Shown piece by piece: positions 36,001 to 50,087 of a stretch of 64,000 nt of DNA. The notes under the pieces are model-generated. The model saw only the letters and a program-made list of their open reading frames with translations, was not told the DNA's origin and made no database searches. How positions within the stretch are numbered: the stretch's first letter is position 1; every line of letters starts with the position of its first letter. Source of the stretch: Ptiloglossa arizonensis (lineage: Eukaryota > Arthropoda > Insecta > Hymenoptera > Colletidae). The translations under genes were made by a program, and so were the position numbers. The DNA lies in NCBI RefSeq assembly GCF_051014685.1, contig NW_027479732.1, forward strand, positions 1-64,000, given 5' to 3'.

Positions 36001-38500
36001 AGTCCCATATCTCGCGAACGGATTGACCAAACCCAAAAATTCCTGCTGCGTCTGAAAGTAGAAACTCGCCCGAATACAACGGTATGTGTATTTTTTCCAT
36101 AGGACATTCTGGTTAAGCGTTTGGAGCAGCAGAATTGCAAAAATTTTTTGCCTTCTCAACCATTTCTTGGCTCCAAAGTCCCATATCTCGCGAACGGATT
36201 GACCTAACCCAAAAATTCCTATTGCATCTGAAAGTAGAAACTCGCCCGATTACAGCGGTGTGTGTATTTTTTCCCTAGGCCATTCTGGTTAAGCGTTTGG
36301 AGCAGCAGAATTGCGAAAAATTTTTTGCCTTCTCAACCATTTCTTGGCTTCAAACTCCCATATCTCGCGGACGGATTGACCTAACCCAAAAATTCCTATT
36401 GCATCTGAAAGTAGAAACTCGCCCGATTACAACGGTATGTGTATTTTTTCCGTAGGCCATTCTGGTTAAGCGTTTGGAGCAGCAGAAGTGCGAATAATTT
36501 GTTGTCTTCTCAACCATTTCTTAGCTTCAAACTCCCATATCTCGCGAACGGATTGACGTAACCCAAAATTTCCTTTTGCGTCTGAAAGTAGAAACTCGGC
36601 CGATTACAACGGTATGTGTATTTTTTCCGTAGGCCATTCTGGTTAAGCGTTTGGAGCAGCAGAATTGTGATAAATTTTTTGCCTTATCTACCATTTCTTG
36701 GCTTCAAACTCCCATATCTCGCGAACGGATTGACCTAACCCAAAAATTCCTATTGCATCTTAAAGTAGAAACTCGCCCGATTACAACGGTATGTGTATTT
36801 TTTCCCTAGGACATTCTGGTTAAGCGTTTGGAGCAGCAGAATTGCAAAAATTTTTTGCCTTCTCAACCATTTCTTGGCTCCAAAGTCCCATATCTCGCGA
36901 ACGGATTGACCTAACCCAAAAATTCCTATTGCATCTGAAAGTAGAAACTCGCCCGATTGCAGCGGTGTGTGTATTTTTTCCCTAGGCCATTCTGGTTAAG
37001 CGTTTGGAGCAGCAGAATTGCGAAAAATTTTTTGCCTTCTCAACCATTTCTTGGCTTCAAACTCCAATATCTCGCGAACGGATTGACCTAACCCAAAAAT
37101 TCCTGTCGCATCTGAAAGTAGAAACTCGCCCGATTACAACGGTATGTGTATTTTTTCCATAGGCCATTCTGGTTAAGCGTTTGGAGCAGCAGAATTGCGA
37201 AAAATTTTTTGCCTTCTCAACCATTTGTTGGCTTCAAACTCCCATATCTCGCGAACGGATTGACCTAACCCAAAAATTCCTGTTGCATCTGAGAGTAGAA
37301 ACTCGCCCGATTACAGCGGTATGTGTATTTTTTCCCTAGGCCATTCTGGTTAAGCGTTTGGAGCAGCAGAATTGCGAAAAATTTTTTGCCTTCTCAACCA
37401 TTTCTTGGCTTCAAATTCCCACATCTCGCGAACGGATTGACCTAACCCAAAAATTCCTGTTGCATCTGAAAGTAGAAACTCGCCCGATTACAACGGTATG
37501 TGTATTTTTTCCATAGGCCATTCTGGTTAAGCGTTTGGAGCAGCAGAATTGCGAAAAATTTGTTGTCTTCTCAACCATTTCTTAGCTTCAAAGTCCCATA
37601 TCTCGCGAACGGATTGACCAAACCCAAAAATTCCTGCTGCGTCTGAAAGTAGAAACTCGCCCGAATACAACGGTATGTGTATTTTTTCCCTAGGACATTC
37701 TGGTTAAGCGTTTGGAGCAGCAGAATTGCAAAAATTTTTTGCCTTCTCAACCATTTCTTGGCTCCAAAGTCCCATATCTCGCGAACGGATTGACCTAACC
37801 CAAAAATTCCTATTGCATCTGAAAGTAGAAACTCGCCCGATTACAGCGGTGTGTGTATTTTTTCCCTAGGCCATTCTGGTTAAGCGTTTGGAGCAGCAGA
37901 ATTGCGAAAAATTTTTTGCCTTCTCAACCATTTCTTGGCTTCAAACTCCCATATCTCGCGAACGGATTGACCTAACCCAAAAATTCCTGTCGCATCTGAA
38001 AGTAGAAACTCGCCCGATTACAACGGTATGTGTATTTTTTCCATAGGCCATTCTGGTTAAGCGTTTGGAGCAGCAGAATTGCGAAAAATCTTTTGTCTTC
38101 TCAACCATTTCTTGGTTTCAAACTCCCATATCTCGCGGACGGATTGACCTAACCCAAAAATTCCTATTGCATCTGAAAGTAGAAACTCGCCCGATTACAA
38201 CGGTATGTGTATTTTTTCCGTAGGCCATTCTGGTAAAGCGTTTGGAGCAGCAGAAGTGCGAATAATTTGTTGTCTTCTCAACCATTTCTTAGCTTCAAAC
38301 TCCCATATCTCGCGAACGGATTGACGTAACCCAAAATTTCCTATTGCGTCTGAAAGTAGAAACTCGGCCGATTACAACGGTATGTGTATTTTTTCCGTAG
38401 GCCATTCTGGTTAAGCGTTTGGAGCAGCAGAATTGTGATAAATTTTTTGCCTTATCTACCATTTCTTGGCTTCAAACTCCCATATCTCGCGAACGGATTG
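30050..38500 (+). repeat. Family E: 4-monomer (707 bp) repeats with longer mosaic periods
   Basis: The tggtttaaac variant lies at 30164, 30871 and 31578, exactly 707 bp apart, so a 4-monomer HOR is present in three tandem copies. It consists of an aaccgtatg monomer, a tggtttaaac monomer followed by ccattggcc, a gcggacgg monomer with cgtgtactttttcc, and a gaccaaaccc/cgaatacaac monomer. Farther right the same monomers are rearranged: the actcggccgatt variant lies at 34297, 36593 and 38362, spaced 2296 and 1769 bp (13 and 10 monomers). Confidence 0.78.
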
Positions 38501-38523
38501 ACCTAACCCAAAAATTCCTATTG

Positions 38524-41500
38524 CATCTGAAAGTAGAAACTCGCCCGATTACAACCGTATGTGTATTTTTTCCCTAGGCCATTCTGGTTAAGCGTTTGGA
38601 GCAGCAGAATTGCGAAAAATTTTTTGCCTTCTCAACCATTTCTTGGTTTAAACTCCCATATCTCGCGAACGGATTGACCTAACCCAAAAATTCCTGTTGC
38701 ATCTGAAAGTAGAAACTCGCCCGATTACAACGGTATGTGTATTTTTTCCATTGGCCATTCTGGTTAAGCGTTTGGCGCAGCAGAATTGCGAAAAATTTTT
38801 TGTCTTCTCAACCAATTCTTAGCTTCAAAGTCCCATATCTCGCGAACGGATTGACCAAACCCAAAAATTCCTGCTGCGTCTGAAAGTAGAAACTCGCCCG
38901 AATACAACGGTATGTGTATTTTTTCCCTAGGCCATTCTGGTTAAGCGTTTGGAGCAGCAGAAGTGCGAAAAATTTGTTGCCTTCTCAACCATTTCTTGGC
39001 TTCAAACTCCCATATCTCGCGAACGGATTGACCTAACCCAAAAATTCCTATTGCATCTGAAAGTAGAAACTCGCCCGATTACAACCGTATGTGTATTTTT
39101 TCCCTAGGCCATTCTGGTTAAGCGTTTGGAGCAGCAGAATTGCGAAAAATTTTTTGCCTTCTCAACCATTTCTTGGTTTAAACTCCCATATCTCGCGAAC
39201 GGATTGACCTAACCCAAAAATTCCTGTTGCATCTGAAAGTAGAAACTCGCCCGATTACAACGGTATGTGTATTTTTTCCATTGGCCATTCTGGTTAAGCG
39301 TTTGGAGCAGCAGAATTGCGAAAAATTTTTTGTCTTCTCAACCATTTCTTGGCTTCAAACTCCCATATCTCGCGGACGGATTGACCTAACCAAAAAATTC
39401 CTGTTGCGTGTGAAAGTAGAAACTCGCCCGATTACAACGGTACGTGTACTTTTTCCCTAGCCCATTCTGGTTAAGCGTTTGGAGCAGCAGAATTGCGAAA
39501 AATTTGTTGTCTTCTCAACCATTTCTTAGCTTCAAAGTCCCATATCTCGCGAACGGATTGACCAAACCCAAAAATTCCTGCTGCGTCTGAAAGTAGAAAC
39601 TCGCCCGAATACAACGGTATGTGTATTTTTTCCCTAGGACATTCTGGTTAAGCGTTTGGAGCAGCAGAATTGCAAAAATTTTTTGCCTTCTCAACCATTT
39701 CTTGGCTCCAAAGTCCCATATCTCGCGAACGGATTGACCTAACTCAAAAATTCCTATTGCATCTGAAAGTAGAAACTCGCCCGATTACAGCGGTGTGTGT
39801 ATTTTTTCCCTAGGCCATTCTGGTTAAGCGTTTGGAGCAGCAGAATTGCGAAAAATTTTTTGCCTTCTCAACCATTTCTTGGCTTCAAACTCCCATATCT
39901 CGCGAACGGATTGACCTAACCCAAAAATTCCTGTCGCATCTGAAAGTAGAAACTCGCCCGATTACAACGGTATGTGTATTTTTTCCATAGGCCATTCTGG
40001 TTAAGCGTTTGGAGCAGCAGAATTGCGAAAAATCTTTTGTCTTCTCAACCATTTCTTGGTTTCAAACTCCCATATCTCGCGGACGGATTGACCTAACCCA
40101 AAAATTCCTATTGCATCTGAAAGTAGAAACTCGCCCGATTACAACGGTATGTGTATTTTTTCCGTAGGCCATTCTGGTTAAGCGTTTGGAGCAGCAGAAG
40201 TGCGAATAATTTGTTGTCTTCTCAACCATTTCTTAGCTTCAAACTCCCATATCTCGCGAACGGATTGACGTAACCCAAAATTTCCTATTGCGTCTGAAAG
40301 TAGAAACTCGGCCGATTACAACGGTATGTGTATTTTTTCCGTAGGCCATTCTGGTTAAGCGTTTGGAGCAGCAGAATTGTGATAAATTTTTTGCCTTATC
40401 TACCATTTCTTGGCTTCAAACTCCCATATCTCGCGAACGGATTGACCTAACCCAAAAATTCCTATTGCATCTTAAAGTAGAAACTCGCCCGATTACAACG
40501 GTATGTGTATTTTTTCCCTAGGCCATTCTGGTTAAGCGTTTGGAGCAGCAGAATTGCGAAAATTTTTTGCCTTCTCAACCATTTCTTGGCTTCAAACTCC
40601 CATATCTCGCGAACGGATTGACCTAACCCAAAAATTCCTGTCGCATCTGAAAGTAGAAACTCGCCCGATTACAACCGTATGTGTATTTTTTCCCTAGGCC
40701 ATTCTGGTTAAGCGTTTGGAGCAGCAGAATTGCGAAAAATTTTTTGCCTTCTCAACCATTTCTTGGTTTAAACTCCCATATCTCGCGAACGGATTGACCT
40801 AACCCAAAAATTCCTGTTGCATCTGAAAGTAGAAACTCGCCCGATTACAACGGTATGTGTATTTTTTCCATTGGCCATTCTGGTTAAGCGTTTGGCGCAG
40901 CAGAATTGCGAAAAATTTTTTGTCTTCTCAACCAATTCTTAGCTTCAAAGTCCCATATCTCGCGAACGGATTGACCAAACCCAAAAATTCCTGCTGCGTC
41001 TGAAAGTAGAAACTCGCCCGAATACAACGGTATGTGTATTTTTTCCCTAGGCCATTCTGGTTAAGCGTTTGGAGCAGCAGAAGTGCGAAAAATTTGTTGC
41101 CTTCTCAACCATTTCTTGGCTTCAAACTCCCATATCTCGCGAACGGATTGACCTAACCCAAAAATTCCTATTGCATCTGAAAGTAGAAACTCGCCCGATT
41201 ACAACCGTATGTGTATTTTTTCCCTAGGCCATTCTGGTTAAGCGTTTGGAGCAGCAGAATTGCGAAAAATTTTTTGCCTTCTCAACCATTTCTTGGTTTA
41301 AACTCCCATATCTCGCGAACGGATTGACCTAACCCAAAAATTCCTGTTGCATCTGAAAGTAGAAACTCGCCCGATTACAACGGTATGTGTATTTTTTCCA
41401 TTGGCCATTCTGGTTAAGCGTTTGGAGCAGCAGAATTGCGAAAAATTTTTTGTCTTCTCAACCATTTCTTGGCTTCAAACTCCCATATCTCGCGGACGGA

Positions 41501-42793
41501 TTGACCTAACCAAAAAATTCCTGTTGCGTGTGAAAGTAGAAACTCGCCCGATTACAACGGTACGTGTACTTTTTCCCTAGCCCATTCTGGTTAAGCGTTT
41601 GGAGCAGCAGAATTGCGAAAAATTTGTTGTCTTCTCAACCATTTCTTAGCTTCAAAGTCCCATATCTCGCGAACGGATTGACCAAACCCAAAAATTCCTG
41701 CTGCGTCTGAAAGTAGAAACTCGCCCGAATACAACGGTATGTGTATTTTTTCCCTAGGACATTCTGGTTAAGCGTTTGGAGCAGCAGAATTGCAAAAATT
41801 TTTTGCCTTCTCAACCATTTCTTGGCTCCAAAGTCCCATATCTCGCGAACGGATTGACCTAACCCAAAAATTCCTATTGCATCTGAAAGTAGAAACTCGC
41901 CCGATTACAGCGGTGTGTGTATTTTTTCCCTAGGCCATTCTGGTTAAGCGTTTGGAGCAGCAGAATTGCGAAAAATTTTTTGCCTTCTCAACCATTTCTT
42001 GGCTTCAAACTCCCATATCTCGCGAACGGATTGACCTAACCCAAAAATTCCTGTCGCATCTGAAAGTAGAAACTCGCCCGATTACAACGGTATGTGTATT
42101 TTTTCCATAGGCCATTCTGGTTAAGCGTTTGGAGCAGCAGAATTGCGAAAAATCTTTTGTCTTCTCAACCATTTCTTGGTTTCAAACTCCCATATCTCGC
42201 GGACGGATTGACCTAACCCAAAAATTCCTATTGCATCTGAAAGTAGAAACTCGCCCGATTACAACGGTATGTGTATTTTTTCCGTAGGCCATTCTGGTTA
42301 AGCGTTTGGAGCAGCAGAAGTGCGAATAATTTGTTGTCTTCTCAACCATTTCTTAGCTTCAAACTCCCATATCTCGCGAACGGATTGACGTAACCCAAAA
42401 TTTCCTATTGCGTCTGAAAGTAGAAACTCGGCCGATTACAACGGTATGTGTATTTTTTCCGTAGGCCATTCTGGTTAAGCGTTTGGAGCAGCAGAATTGT
42501 GATAAATTTTTTGCCTTATCTACCATTTCTTGGCTTCAAACTCCCATATCTCGCGAACGGATTGACCTAACCCAAAAATTCCTATTGCATCTTAAAGTAG
42601 AAACTCGCCCGATTACAACGGTATGTGTATTTTTTCCCTAGGCCATTCTGGTTAAGCGTTTGGAGCAGCAGAATTGCGAAAATTTTTTGCCTTCTCAACC
42701 ATTTCTTGGCTTCAAACTCCCATATCTCGCGAACGGATTGACCTAACCCAAAAATTCCTGTCGCATCTGAAAGTAGAAACTCGCCCGATTACA
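38524..42793 (+). repeat. Family E: two tandem copies of a 12-monomer HOR (2,120 bp)
   Basis: Bases 38524-40673 match 40644-42793 at offset 2,120. Shared markers are tcttggttta (38641 and 40761; 39171 and 41291), the cggtgtgtg monomer (39793 and 41913) and actcggcc (40306 and 42426). I noted very few differences, for example aactcaaa near 39740 versus aacccaaa near 41860. The period is almost the same as in family A, although the monomer set differs. Confidence 0.87.
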
Positions 42794-43467
42794 ACGGTAT
42801 GTGTATTTTTTCCATAGGCCATTCTGGTTAAGCGTTTGGAGCAGCAGAATTGCGAAAAATCTTTTGTCTTCTCAACCATTTCTTGGTTTCAAACTCCCAT
42901 ATCTCGCGGACGGATTGACCTAACCCAAAAATTCCTATTGCATCTGAAAGTAGAAACTCGCCCGATTACAACGGTATGTGTAGTTTTTCCGTAGGCCATT
43001 CTGGTTAAGCGTTTGGAGCAGCAGAAGTGCGAATAATTTGTTGTCTTCTCAACCATTTCTTAGCTTCAAACTCCCATATCTCGCGAACGGATTGACGTAA
43101 CCCAAAATTTCCTATTGCGTCTGAAAGTAGAAACTCGGCCGATTACAACGGTATGTGTATTTTTTCCGTAGGCCATTCTGGTTAAGCGTTTGGAGCAGCA
43201 GAATTGTGATAAATTTTTTGCCTTATCTACCATTTCTTGGCTTCAAACTCCCATATCTCGCGAACGGATTGACCTAACCCAAAAATTCCTATTGCATCTT
43301 AAAGTAGAAACTCGCCCGATTACAAAGGTATGTGTATTTTTTCCCTAGGCCATTCTGGTTAAGCGTTTGGAGCAGCAGAATTGCGAAAATTTTTTGCCTT
43401 CTCTACCATTTCTTGGCTTCAAACTCCCATATCTCGCGAACGGATTGACCTAACCCAAAAATTCCTG
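42053..43467 (+). repeat. Four-monomer block in two tandem copies (707 bp each)
   Basis: The gtcgcatctg monomer starts the block at 42053 and again at 42760. The following tggtttcaaac, ccgtaggcc/gcgaataa, gacgtaacc/actcggcc and gtgataaa monomers repeat in order (actcggcc at 42426 and 43133, 707 bp apart). Small private changes are gtagttttt near 42980 and acaaaggta near 43324. Confidence 0.82.
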
Positions 43468-46400
43468 TTGCATCTGAGAGTAGAAACTCGCCCGATTACA
43501 GCGGTATGTGTATTTTTTCCCTAGGCCATTCTGGTTAAGCGTTTGGAGCAGCAGAATTGCGAAAAATTTTTTGCCTTCTCAACCATTTCTTGGCTTCAAA
43601 TTCCCACATCTCGCGAACGGATTGACCTAACCCAAAAATTCCTGTTGCATCTGAAAGTAGAAACTCGCCCGATTACAACGGTATGTGTATTTTTTCCATA
43701 GGCCATTCTGGTTAAGCGTTTGGAGCAGCAGAATTGCGAAAAATTTTTTGCCTTCTCAACCATTTCTTGGCTTCAAACTCCCATATCTCGCGAACGGATT
43801 GACCTAACCCAAAAATTCCTATTGCATCTGAAAGTAGAAACTCGCCCGATTACAACCGTATGTGTATTTTTTCCCTAGGCCATTCTGGTTAAGCGTTTGG
43901 AGCAGCAGAATTGCGAAAAATTTTTTGCCTTCTCAACCATTTCTTGGTTTAAACTCCCATATCTCGCGAACGGATTGACCTAACCCAAAAATTCCTGTTG
44001 CATCTGAAAGTAGAAACTCGCCCGATTACAACGGTATGTGTATTTTTTCCATTGGCCATTATGGTTAAGCGTTTGGCGCAGCAGAATTGCGAAAAATTTT
44101 TTGTCTTCTCAACCATTTCTTGGCTTCAAACTCCCATATCTCGCGGACGGATTGACCTAACCAAAAAATTCCTGTTGCGTGTGAAAGTAGAAACTCGCCC
44201 GATTACAACGGTACGTGTACTTTTTCCCTAGCCCATTCTGGTTAAGCGTTTGGAGCAGCAGAATTGCGAAAAATTTGTTGTCTTCTCAACCAATTCTTAG
44301 CTTCAAAGTCCCATATCTCGCGAACGGATTGACCAAACCCAAAAATTCCTGCTGCGTCTGAAAGTAGAAACTCGCCCGAATACAACGGTATGTGTATTTT
44401 TTCCCTAGGCCATTCTGGTTAAGCGTTTGGAGCAGCAGAAGTGCGAAAAATTTGTTGCCTTCTCAACCATTTCTTGGCTTCAAACTCCCATATCTCGCGA
44501 ACGGATTGACCTAACCCAAAAATTCCTATTGCATCTGAAAGTAGAAACTCGCCCGATTACAACCGTATGTGTATTTTTTCCCTAGGCCATTCTGGTTAAG
44601 CGTTTGGAGCAGCAGAATTGCGAAAAATTTTTTGCCTTCTCAACCATTTCTTGGTTTAAACTCCCATATCTCGCGAACGGATTGACCTAACCCAAAAATT
44701 CCTGTTGCATCTGAAAGTAGAAACTCGCCCGATTACAACGGTATGTGTATTTTTTCCATTGGCCATTCTGGTTAAGCGTTTGGAGCAGCAGAATTGCGAA
44801 AAATTTTTTGTCTTCTCAACCATTTCTTGGCTTCAAACTCCCATATCTCGCGGACGGATTGACCTAACCAAAAAATTCCTGTTGCGTGTGAAAGTAGAAA
44901 CTCGCCCGATTACAACGGTACGTGTACTTTTTCCCTAGCCCATTCTGGTTAAGCGTTTGGAGCAGCAGAATTGCGAAAAATTTGTTGTCTTCTCAACCAT
45001 TTCTTAGCTTCAAAGTCCCATATCTCGCGAACGGATTGACCAAACCCAAAAATTCCTGCTACGTCTGAAAGTAGAAACTCGCCCGAATACAACGGTATGT
45101 GTATTTTTTCCCTAGGACATTCTGGTTAAGCGTTTGGAGCAGCAGAATTGCAAAAATTTTTTGCCTTCTCAACCATTTCTTGGCTCCAAAGTCCCATATC
45201 TCGCGAACGGATTGACCTAACCCAAAAATTCCTATTGCATCTGAAAGTAGAAACTCGCCCGATTACAGCGGTGTGTGTATTTTTTCCCTAGGCCATTCTG
45301 GTTAAGCGTTTGGAGCAGCAGAATTGCGAAAAATTTTTTGCCTTCTCAACCATTTCTTGGCTTCAAACTCCCATATCTCGCGAACGGATTGACCTAACCC
45401 AAAAATTCCTGTCGCATCTGAAAGTAGAAACTCGCCCGATTACAACGGTATGTGTATTTTTTCCATAGGCCATTCTGGTTAAGCGTTTGGAGCAGCAGAA
45501 TTGCGAAAAATCTTTTGTCTTCTCAACCATTTCTTGGTTTCAAACTCCCATATCTCGCGGACGGATTGACCTAACCCAAAAATTCCTATTGCATCTGAAA
45601 GTAGAAACTCGCCCGATTACAACGGTATGTGTATTTTTTCCGTAGGCCATTCTGGTTAAGCGTTTGGAGCAGCAGAAGTGCGAATAATTTGTTGTCTTCT
45701 CAACCATTTCTTAGCTTCAAACTCCCATATCTCGCGAACGGATTGACGTAACCCAAAATTTCCTATTGCGTCTGAAAGTAGAAACTCGCCCGATTACAAC
45801 GGTATGTGTATTTTTTCCCTAGGCCATTCTGGTTAAGCGTTTGGAGCAGCAGAATTGCGAAAATTTTTTGCCTTCTCTACCATTTCTTGGCTTCAAACTC
45901 CCATATCTCGCGAACGGCTTGACCTAACCCAAAAATTCGTATTGCATCTGAAAGTAAAAACTCGCCCGATTACAACGGTATGTGTATTTTTTCCCTAGGC
46001 CATTCTGGTTAAGCGTTTGGAGCAGCAGAATTGCGAAAAATTTTTTGCCTTCTCAACCATTTGTTGGCTTCAAACTCCCATATCTCGCGAACGGATTGAC
46101 CTAACCCAAAAATTCCTGTTGCATCTGAGAGTAGAAACTCGCCCGATTACAGCGGTATGTGTATTTTTTCCATTGGCCATTCTGGTTAAGCGTTTGGCGC
46201 AGCAGAATTGCGAAAAATTTTTTGTCTTCTCAACCAATTCTTAGCTTCAAAGTCCCATATCTCGCGAACGGATTGACCAAACCCAAAAATTCCTGCTGCG
46301 TCTGAAAGTAGAAACTCGCCCGAATACAACGGTATGTGTATTTTTTCCCTAGGCCATTCTGGTTAAGCGTTTGGAGCAGCAGAAGTGCGAAAAATTTGTT

Positions 46401-48300
46401 GCCTTCTCAACCATTTCTTGGCTTCAAACTCCCATATCTCGCGAACGGATTGACCTAACCCAAAAATTCCTATTGCATCTGAAAGTAGAAACTCGCCCGA
46501 TTACAACCGTATGTGTATTTTTTCCCTAGGCCATTCTGGTTAAGCGTTTGGAGCAGCAGAATTGCGAAAAATTTTTTGCCTTCTCAACCATTTCTTGGTT
46601 TAAACTCCCATATCTCGCGAACGGATTGACCTAACCCAAAAATTCCTGTTGCATCTGAAAGTAGAAACTCGCCCGATTACAACGGTATGTGTATTTTTTC
46701 CATTGGCCATTCTGGTTAAGCGTTTGGAGCAGCAGAATTGCGAAAAATTTTTTGTCTTCTCAACCATTTCTTGGCTTCAAACTCCCATATCTCGCGGACG
46801 GATTGACCTAACCAAAAAATTCCTGTTGCGTGTGAAAGTAGAAACTCGCCCGATTACAACGGTACGTGTACTTTTTCCCTAGCCCATTCTGGTTAAGCGT
46901 TTGGAGCAGCAGAATTGCGAAAAATTTGTTGTCTTCTCAACCATTTCTTAGCTTCAAAGTCCCATATCTCGCGAACGGATTGACCAAACCCAAAAATTCC
47001 TGCTGGGTCTGAAAGCAGAAACTCGCCCGAATACAACGGTATGTGTATTTTTTCCCTAGGACATTCTGGTTAAGCGTTTGGAGCAGCAGAATTGCAAAAA
47101 TTTTTTGCCTTCTCAACCATTTCTTGGCTCCAAAGTCCCATATCTCGCGAACGGATTGACCTAACCCAAAAATTCCTATTGCATCTGAAAGTAGAAACTC
47201 GCCCGATTACAGCGGTGTGTGTATTTTTTCCCTAGGCCATTCTGGTTAAGCGTTTGGAGCAGCAGAATTGCGAATAATTTGTTGTCTTCTCAACCATTTC
47301 TTAGCTTCAATCTCCCATATCTCGCGAACGGATTGACGTAACCCAAAATTTCCTATTGCGTCTGAAAGTAGAAACTCGGCCGATTACAACGGTATGTGTA
47401 TTTTTTCCGTAGGCCATTCTGGTTAAGCGTTTGGAGCAGCAGAATTGTGATAAATTTTTTGCCTTATCTACCATTTCTTGGCTTCAAACTCCCATATCTC
47501 GCGAACGGATTGACCTAACCCAAAAATTCCTATTGCATCTTAAAGTAGAAACTCGCCCGATTACAACGGTATGTGTATTTTTTCCCTAGGCCATTCTGGT
47601 TAAGCGTTTGGAGCAGCAGAATTGCGAAAATTTTTTGCCTTCTCAACCATTTCTTGGCTTCAAACTCCCATATCTCGCGAACGGATTGACCTAACCCAAA
47701 AATTCCTGTCGCATCTGAAAGTAAAAACTCGCCCGATTACAACGGTATGTGTATTTTTTCCCTAGGCCATTCTGGTTAAGCGTTTGGAGCAGCAGAATTG
47801 CGAAAAATTTTTTGCCTTCTCAACCATTTGTTGGCTTCAAACTCCCATATCTCGCGAACGGATTGACCTAACCCAAAAATTCCTGTTGCATCTGAAAGTA
47901 GAAACTCGCCCGATTACAGCGGTATGTGTATTTTTTCCCTAGGCCATTCTGGTTAAGCGTTTGGAGCAGCAGAATTGCGAAAAATTTTTTGCCTTCTCAA
48001 CCATTTCTTGGCTTCAAATTCCCACATCTCGCGAACGGATTGACCTAACCCAAAAATTCCTGTTGCATCTGAAAGTAGAAACTCGCCCGATTACAACGGT
48101 ATGTGTATTTTTTCCATAGGCCATTCTGGTTAAGCGTTTGGAGCAGCAGAATTGCGAAAAATCTTTTGTCTTCTCAACCATTTCTTGGATTCAAACTCCC
48201 ATATCTCGCGGACGGATTGACCTAACCCAAAAATTCCTATTGCATCTGATAGTAGAAACTCGCCCGATTACAACGGTATGTGTATTTTTTCCCTAGGCCA
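43467..48300 (+). repeat. Family E continuation, 4-mer doublet and 11-/12-monomer spacing
   Basis: The ccattggcc monomers lie 707 bp apart near 44050 and 44757, and again 1,944 bp farther on near 46700. The actcggccgatt marker runs 43133, 47373 and 49495, intervals of 4240 (24 monomers, twice 2,120) and 2122 bp (12 monomers). The 12-monomer register therefore persists through this stretch although single monomers have been gained and lost inside it. Confidence 0.75.
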
Positions 48301-48700
48301 TTCTGGTTAAGCGTTTGGAGCAGCAGAATTGCAAAAATTTTTTGCCTTCTCAACCATTTCTTGGCTCCAAAGTCCCATATCTCGCGAACGGATTGACCTA
48401 ACCCAAAAATTCCTATTGCATCTGAAAGTAGAAACTCGCCCGATTACAGCGGTATGTGTATTTTTTCCCTAGGCCGTTCTGGTTAAGCGTTTGGAGCAGC
48501 AGAATTGCGAAAAATTTTTTGCCTTCTCAACCATTTCTTGGCTTCAAACTCCCATATCTCGCGAACGGATTGACCTTACCCAAAAATTCCTGTCGCATCT
48601 GAAAGTAGAAACTCGCCCGATTACAACGGTATGTGTATTTTTTCCATAGGCCATTCTGGTTAAGCGTTTGGAGCAGCGGAATTGCGAAAAATCTTTTGTC

Positions 48701-50087
48701 TTCTCAACCATTTCTTGGCTTCAAACTCCCATATCTCGCGGACGGATTGACCTAACCCAAAAATTCCTGTTGGGTGTGAAAGTAGAAACTCGCCCGATTA
48801 CAACGGTACGTGTATTTTTTCCCTAGCCCATTCTGTTTAAGCGTTTGGAGCAGCAGAATTGCGAAAATTTGTTTTCTTCTCAACCATTTCTTAGCTTCAA
48901 AGTCCCATATCTCGCGAACGGATTGACCAAACCCAAAAATTCCTGCAGCGTCTGAAAGTAGAAACTCGCCCGATTATAACGGTATGCGTATTTTTTCCCT
49001 AGGTCATTCTGGTTAAGCGTTTGGAGCAGCAGAATTGCGAAAAATATTTTGCCTCCTCAACCATTTCTTGGCTTCAAACTCCCATATCTCGCGAACGGAT
49101 TGACCTAACCCAAAAATTCCTATTCCATCTGAAAGTAGAAACTCGCCCGATTACAACGGTGTAGGTATTTTTTCCGTAGGCCATTCTGGTTAAGCGTTTG
49201 GAGCAGCAGAATTGTGAAAAATTTTTTGCCTTCTCTGCCATTTCTTGGCTTCAAACTCCCATATCTCGCGAACGGATTGACCTAACCCAAAAATTCCTAT
49301 TGCATCTGAAAGTAGAAACTCGCCCGATTACAACGGTATGTGTATTTTTTCCGTAGGCCATTCTGGTTAAGCGTTTGGAGCAGCAGAAGTGCGAATAATT
49401 TGTTGTCTTCTCAACCATTTCTTAGCTTCAAACTCCCATATCTCGCGAACGGATTGACGTAACCCAAAATTTCCTATTGCGTCTGAAAGTAGAAACTCGG
49501 CCGATTACAACGGTATGTGTACTTTTTCCCTAGCCCATTCTGGTTAAGCGTTTGGAGCAGCAGAATTGCGAAAAATTTTTTGTCGTCTCAACCATTTCTT
49601 AGCTTCAAAGTCCCATATCTCGCGAACGGATTGACCTAACCCAAAAATTCCTATCGCATCTGAAAGTAGAAACTCGCCCGATTACAACGGTATGTGTATT
49701 TTTTCCGTAGGCCATTCTGGTTAAGCGTTTGGAGCAGCAGAAGTGCTAATAATTTGTTGTCTTCTCAACCATTTCTTAGCTTCAAACTCCCATATCTCGC
49801 GAACGGATTGACGTAACCCAAAATTTCCTATTGCGTCTGAAAGTAGAAACTCGGCCGATTACAATGGTATGTGTATTTTTTCCGTAGGCCATTCTGGTTA
49901 AGCGTTTGGAGCAGCAGAATTGTGATAAAGTTTTTGCCTTATCTACCATTTCTTGGCTTCAAAGTCCCATATCTCGCGAACGGATTGACCTAACCCAAAA
50001 ATTCCTATTGCATCTGAAAGTAGAAACTCGCCCGATTACAACGGTATGTGTATTTTTTCCATAGGCCATTCTGGTTAAGCGTTTGGA
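48701..50087 (+). repeat. Segment F, copy 1 (retains one extra monomer)
   Basis: Bases 48701-49429 match 51178-51906 at offset 2,477, and 49606-50087 match 51906-52387 at offset 2,300. Markers are ttgggtgtgaaag, tgtttaagcg, ctgcagcgtc, tattccatctg, ggtgtaggta, ctctgccatttc and gtgctaataa. The change of offset is 177 bp, so the monomer at 49430-49606 is present here and absent in copy 2. Confidence 0.83.
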
